From Pseudomonadota bacterium (GTDB lineage Bacteria; Myxococcota_A; Bradymonadia; UBA4248), in NCBI GenBank assembly GCA_017464085.1, contig JAFUEE010000098.1:1-52976 (forward strand): DNA of 52,976 nucleotides, in the 5' to 3' direction. The position numbers were made by a program, and so were the translations under genes. Below the pieces are notes generated by a model. The model was given only the letters and a program-made list of their open reading frames with translations, was not told where the DNA came from and made no database searches. This document shows, in pieces, positions 49,704-52,976 of the stretch (position 1 is the first letter of the stretch; the number at the start of each line of letters is the position of its first letter).

Positions 49704-49955
49704 GGTTTGCGTTCGAAGCGAAAATAAAGGGGCTGTTTTCGCCTGTACCTTAGATGAACATAATCAAAGACTTTGATTTGCATCATCTGAATGCCACAGA
49801 AATGTTCTGTTGGACGTGCTATTTGCGACTTGCTGTTGCCAATGGACACACTCATTGGCAATAAGAGAAGCTAATCAGATAAATAATTCTTCTTGCTTGA
49901 CTGAATGAAAATTGCTATAATAAATTAGGTATCCTTTGGCTATCAAAGGAGCTAT

Positions 49956-51068
49956 ATGATAAAAGGAGTAATTGTGAGCCTGATACCTTGTCCAGAATGC
50001 GGTACGGATATTTCTAATAAAGCTAAATTCTGTCCATATTGCGGCTATCAAAGCGATAATCCATCGCGACCAATTAGTGAACAGGATGAATATACGGAAC
50101 AGCCTCATTTTCAGTTTGTGTTTAATTATTGTGATGAACAACTATGTGCTTTATCACGCGAAGATGAAAGGGATATTTATGATTGTTTTAGTAATTGGAG
50201 ATTTATTACTGAAAAAATGCCAGCTATTGCAATTGCAATAAAAAAGATTTTAACTAAATCAAAGAGATTGGAGGCAAATATTGATGGTTTAGACGATGGT
50301 ATTAAAGAACTAATTAATAAAGGGATATATAAATTGCAAAAAACAAAAGATGGACGTTTGCTAGCACAGATAGTAAATGAAAAAAACAAAATAGTAAAAC
50401 AAGTGGATCTTACAGAGGTGGATGTGCAACCAGATGTGCTTGGTGCAATCAATAATATACAAACGCAGGCACAAATGGCTGAGATATTGCATGAAATCAA
50501 AGCAGTTTCGGAACAGCTTCAGGAACTGCACATTGAAATCAATAATGATAGGCTTGCAAAAGTAGACTCAGCTTTTGAATTGCTGTCGCATGCCAATAAT
50601 ATCAGAAGCAAAAGATTAAGGGATTTGACTATAACCAGCTCAATGAGTTCTTGCTTAGAAGCAAAACACTCTTTGATGAGAAATTTTAAGAATTATATTG
50701 GTTTTATAAGAAGTAACTATAAAAAATCTATTTTTTCGAAAGATTGCGAGCAACAGGCCAAAGATGCTTTTGAAGCATTGTTGTTTATCACTCGAACCGT
50801 CCAATTGGAATGCATGGCCTATTCAATGTTAGGTCAATACGATATATGTAATGAATGCCTTGATCGATTTAATCAATTTATAATACAGAATGAACTAAAC
50901 AATAGAGATACATTAATTTTTATTAACGAAAATCTTAAAGAAAATCGAACCGATATTGTAGATCAATTTGTGTGGATATCATTACAGATAGAAAGTATTA
51001 GGACAACTGGATATTTTCCAAAAAATGGAAAGGCTATTCCTCTTTCTGACATGAGCAAGGAGAAGTAA
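49956..51068 (+). CDS. Zinc-ribbon protein with alpha-helical body
   Basis: A 370-residue protein. The N-terminal zinc ribbon is CPECGTDISNKAKFCPYC. The middle (about 70-220) is charged and helical with coiled-coil character (AEILHEIKAVSEQLQELHIEINNDRL). The C-terminal half is helical with spaced cysteines. There is no TM segment and no enzyme motif I recognise. GTG 49974 (VSLIPCPEC) with AAAAGGAG 5 nt upstream is an alternative, perhaps better, start; ATG 49956 also has AAAGGAG. The DNA is AT-rich compared with the core genome, fitting an acquired gene. It is followed after 1 nt by a small zinc-ribbon membrane protein, so the two form an operon. Possibly a defence or stress module, inferred only from location. 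Confidence 0.7.
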   Translation: MIKGVIVSLIPCPECGTDISNKAKFCPYCGYQSDNPSRPISEQDEYTEQPHFQFVFNYCDEQLCALSREDERDIYDCFSNWRFITEKMPAIAIAIKKILTKSKRLEANIDGLDDGIKELINKGIYKLQKTKDGRLLAQIVNEKNKIVKQVDLTEVDVQPDVLGAINNIQTQAQMAEILHEIKAVSEQLQELHIEINNDRLAKVDSAFELLSHANNIRSKRLRDLTITSSMSSCLEAKHSLMRNFKNYIGFIRSNYKKSIFSKDCEQQAKDAFEALLFITRTVQLECMAYSMLGQYDICNECLDRFNQFIIQNELNNRDTLIFINENLKENRTDIVDQFVWISLQIESIRTTGYFPKNGKAIPLSDMSKEK

Positions 51069-51069
51069 A

Positions 51070-51255
51070 ATGTCTGATAAACGTTATTGTAAAAAGTGCG
51101 GCAGAGAATTGGCGAGCATTAATGAAGGTAAGGTTTGCCAACATTGTCGTAGGGAAAAAGGCAAATTATTGAAAAACGTTGGCAAAGGGATTTTGGTATT
51201 TGGCGGTTTGGCTGTAACAGTAGTAGGGGTGATTTCAAAAATTAAATTGAAGTAA
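51070..51255 (+). CDS. Small zinc-ribbon protein with one membrane helix
   Basis: A 61-residue protein: zinc ribbon CKKCGRELASINEGKVCQHC, a basic stretch, then a single membrane helix (GILVFGGLAVTVVGVI) near the C-terminus. It starts one nucleotide after the previous stop (AAGTAAAATG; ribosome-binding site GGAGAAG overlaps the upstream gene). The shared ribbon type suggests the pair acts together, with this one at the membrane. Function unknown. A hairpin element follows 22 nt later. Confidence 0.6.
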   Translation: MSDKRYCKKCGRELASINEGKVCQHCRREKGKLLKNVGKGILVFGGLAVTVVGVISKIKLK

Positions 51256-51277
51256 TCCATCGTTGTAAAAATACAAA

Positions 51278-51311
51278 AACGCCCGCGTATTCCAGCGGAA
51301 TAGCGGGCGTT
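51278..51311 (+). repeat. Bulged-G hairpin element 19 (inside accessory island)
   Basis: Outer stem AACGCCCGC (51278-51286) pairs with GCGGGCGTT (51303-51311). G51287 is unpaired. Inner stem TATTCC (51288-51293) pairs with GGAATA (51297-51302), loop AGC. A perfect copy, just downstream of the zinc-ribbon operon and without a following T-tract. Confidence 0.85.
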
Positions 51312-51389
51312 AAGCGAGCCATGTAAACACGGTTATCCTAACAAATCCCACATAAGCGTCAATTTAGGGGATTGCCTTATGCTTCATCA

Positions 51390-51550
51390 TGCCTGCTTCG
51401 ACGACACATCGACGATCCGGTCATCACCGCAATTGCCACGCAGATCATCGACACCACGCGAGAGTATGCCTATCATGCGGTTAATGTCGATGATACAGTG
51501 CAACTGACTTCTTGGGCATTATCGATCATTTGCAGCAGTTTATGATGGAA
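51390..51550 (+). pseudogene. Gene debris, possibly of a DUF1016/YhcG-type nuclease
   Basis: Fragments in two frames read HIDDPVITAIATQIIDTTREYAYHAVN and DHLQQFMMELGKGA. The pattern loosely recalls the N-terminus of DUF1016 nucleases (I-x-x-TREQVYHAVN...L-x-E-x-GKG). A frameshift near 51406 and the loss of everything beyond 51550, where IS66 sequence starts, make it non-functional. The family assignment is a weak guess. Confidence 0.25.
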
Positions 51551-51904
51551 CTCGGAAAAGGCGCCAGACAGTAGCAGATACGAACTCGTTGCACCCGATG
51601 CTGCATGGCGAGCGGTAGCGTCTCGTATTTTTCGAGACATTCAGCTGTAAAACTGTCGCATCAGTAATACGACAATTCACTTTCGGCGTAATGGGATGAA
51701 GCACTATTCCTGGTAGACGAACCAGCTGAACGTCTGAACAAGACTCGATTGTGTCAAGCACCGCCTCGCGTACTTGGCGTAGCCTATAATAAAACTGCTG
51801 CTCTGTCAGTCAACACCGTATCGACAGACCGCTTGCTTGTTGTTGATTCACTAGTTGCTGCCACTTCGACAGTCTGGCCAGTTTTTTCGCTTCGCTGACT
51901 CTCA
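51540..51904 (-). pseudogene. IS66-family TnpA (orf1), damaged copy
   Basis: The 5' half is nearly identical to tnpA at 52276-52626. Compared with that copy, 15 nt are missing (after CTGTCAGT, 51810) and the junction creates a TGA codon after I-R-C. The 3' half (CRITDATVLQLNVSKNTRRY) is diverged and comes from a different IS66 relative. Confidence 0.7.
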
Positions 51905-52025
51905 TTGCACATTCCTCCAGAAATCATAGGTACTATGAAAAACTATGTCAATGTTGACATAGTTGACAGAGGAGTGTGCAATATTTTAAAGACTTACGAA
52001 AGACGTGGGATTATTAGGCGCTTAC
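51711..52025. repeat. IS66 end, direct-repeat copy 1, with terminal GTAAGCG
   Basis: Direct repeat with 52417-52746, above 90 percent identical apart from a 15-nt deletion. On the minus strand it begins GTAAGCGCC at 52025, the IS66-family terminal signature. It sits inside tnpB of the neighbouring copy, so this element inserted into its relative. Confidence 0.75.
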
Positions 52026-52279
52026 AATTCCTGCACATTTCGTGGCCACTGAAATCGTTTTTCAAGAAGCCGTTTGTAAAGGAGGATATACCCTGTACCA
52101 TCCCAGTACAGCGCTTTTAGACGGTCTGCACGATGGCCACAGAACAAAAATAACGATTCTTCATTCAGCTCACGTCCGAACTGGAGTTGCACAATCGCTA
52201 CCAGACCGTCAATTTGTTTGCGCATGTCGGTATAGCCACAGGCAATATAGTAATTGTGAACTTTGCTGAAATCGATCAT
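52022..52279 (-). pseudogene. IS66-family TnpB (orf2), truncated by insertion
   Basis: An 85-residue TnpB start: VHNYYIACGYTDMRKQIDGL, LFLFCGHRADRLKALYWDGTGY, LLEKRFQWPR, all standard for IS66 orf2 (normally about 115 aa). The frame ends exactly where the other IS66 copy begins: the stop codon TAA is made by the inserted element's terminal GTAAGCG. Its start overlaps the tnpA stop (ATGA). Confidence 0.85.
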
Positions 52280-52626
52280 GACTCAAGAGCCCTCACAAAC
52301 GACGCTATCTGTTGCATATCACTGTCGGATGAAAATTCTATCAACGTTGTTCCATGCCGGACGATTATTAAGCTTTGTGTTTGTTGGGGCACCGTATCAG
52401 TGAAATGCTTAATTTCTGGCAGACGAACCAGCTGAACGTCTGAACGAGACTCAATTGTGTCAAGCACCGATTCGCGGACTTGGCGTAGCCTATAATAAAA
52501 CTGCTGTTCTGTCAGTGCATTTTGCTCACACCAACACCGTATCGACAGACCGCTTGCTTGTTGTTGATTCACTAGTTGCTGCCACTTCGACAGTCTGGCC
52601 AGTTTTTTCGCTTCGCTGACTTTCAT
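52276..52626 (-). CDS. IS66-family TnpA (orf1)
   Basis: A 116-residue helix-turn-helix protein, the first gene of IS66 elements: KKLARLSKWQQLVNQQQASGLSIRCWCEQNALTEQQFYYRLRQVRE. Length is normal and it appears intact, with tnpB overlapping its stop by 4 nt. The transposase gene tnpC is missing because of the insertion downstream, so the element cannot move by itself. Confidence 0.85.
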   Translation of the reverse strand: MKVSEAKKLARLSKWQQLVNQQQASGLSIRCWCEQNALTEQQFYYRLRQVRESVLDTIESRSDVQLVRLPEIKHFTDTVPQQTQSLIIVRHGTTLIEFSSDSDMQQIASFVRALES

Positions 52627-52746
52627 TGCACATTCCTCCAGAAATCACAGGTACTATGAAAAACTGTGTCAATGTTGACATAGTTGACAGAGGAGTGTGC
52701 AATATTTTAAAGACTTACGAAAGACGTGGGATTATTAGGCGCTTAC
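52417..52746. repeat. IS66 end, direct-repeat copy 2, with terminal GTAAGCG
   Basis: Direct repeat of 51711-52025. The element end is at 52746 (minus-strand GTAAGCG) and abuts a truncated gene frame, so the insertion site is visible. Confidence 0.75.
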
Positions 52747-52796
52747 GAAAAATCGGCGGGGTGGGGTGCTTTGCGAATGCGATCGTCAATGGTCAT
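52747..52796 (-). pseudogene. Start of a gene cut by IS66
   Basis: AGGAGG (52808-52803) precedes ATG 52796, which opens MTIDDRIRKAPHPADF before the IS66 end at 52746. Only 16 codons survive, too few to name a family. The perfect ribosome-binding site and ATGA overlap with the frame upstream suggest a real former operon gene. Confidence 0.45.
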
Positions 52797-52882
52797 AGCT
52801 GGCCTCCTGACTTCTGACTTGGTGTGGTGTGCTTGTCGTAGGCGGTAGTCTCGCCGATGTGTTGGGTTAGGTCAAGGGGCAT
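52793..52882 (-). pseudogene. Short remnant resembling the N-terminus of a DNA/ATP-binding family
   Basis: A 29-codon frame MPLDLTQHIGETTAYDKHTT... ending TGA within the ATG of the next frame (ATGA). DLTQHIGETTAYDK resembles the first residues of AlbA/AAA-4 type ATP-binding proteins as I remember them, but the body of the gene is missing, consistent with an internal deletion. Weak assignment. Confidence 0.3.
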
Positions 52883-52976
52883 GGGAAATCTCTTTCGTGG
52901 AATGTTGTTTTGGTTGCCTAGTCTACTTCACCTATTGGCTCAATACGGCTAGGCTGCGCTCCTATCGCATGTGATA

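Noticed and set aside
1..52976. tRNA, rRNA, riboswitch or prophage structural genes
   Set aside because: Reading both strands I found no cloverleaf with the T-loop consensus, no rRNA-like sequence, no riboswitch core I know, and no capsid, tail or portal proteins.

Overview
The window suggests a mid-GC, Gram-negative bacterium of the Myxococcota/Bradymonadota type (formerly Deltaproteobacteria). The evidence is Hanks-type kinases, one with the HRDISPPN catalytic loop common in myxobacteria, a surface rich in lipoproteins with myxococcal-style cysteine repeats, a diverged tryptophanase-like lyase and a GLUG-repeat adhesin. Three tandem secreted GH13 amylases plus glycogen synthase point to a starch-using life, possibly in a gut community. 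That habitat is inferred. No rRNA, tRNA or CRISPR array was seen.

Layout. 1-540: an IS4-type transposase tail abuts a sigma-70-like gene that has lost its 5' end. 706-5417 (minus): M20 amidohydrolase, HD protein, membrane-anchored kinase and the peptidoglycan-recycling ligase Mpl. 5715-10872 (plus): a kinase with four internal helical repeats, a lipoprotein esterase and a DUF4846 protein. 10968-12548 (minus): a Cys-repeat lipoprotein. 12596-19159 (plus): a possible leader peptide, the tryptophanase-like enzyme, a small lipoprotein and a 1176-residue Cys-rich/GLUG adhesin. 19430-29214 (minus): three paralogous GH13 lipoproteins and a TPR protein. 29621-34677 (plus): two paralogous lipoproteins ending in an EEP nuclease/phosphatase domain, then folK. 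34898-41138 (plus): secA with an unusual tail, then a zinc-ribbon pseudokinase, an HExxH protein and a small protein. 41180-46707 (minus): a DUF3887/hydrolase lipoprotein, an RluA-methyltransferase fusion, a hypothetical gene and glgA. 47162-52976: an AT-richer accessory island with IS3/IS4 debris, Fic and a truncated HsdM of a Bacteroidetes-like type I R-M locus, a two-gene zinc-ribbon operon, and nested IS66 copies that interrupt other gene remnants.

The least explained signal is an intergenic hairpin family, about 16 clear and several degenerate copies from 612 to 51311. Each has an outer stem ending in GC, one unpaired G, then an inner stem beginning TAT/ATA. The arms differ between copies but stay complementary, so secondary structure rather than sequence is conserved. 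Copies mostly sit in same-orientation tandems, occur in all kinds of intergenic space, and in two cases keep the same base while carrying a different apical helix. One copy lies in the accessory island, which argues that the island belongs to this genome.
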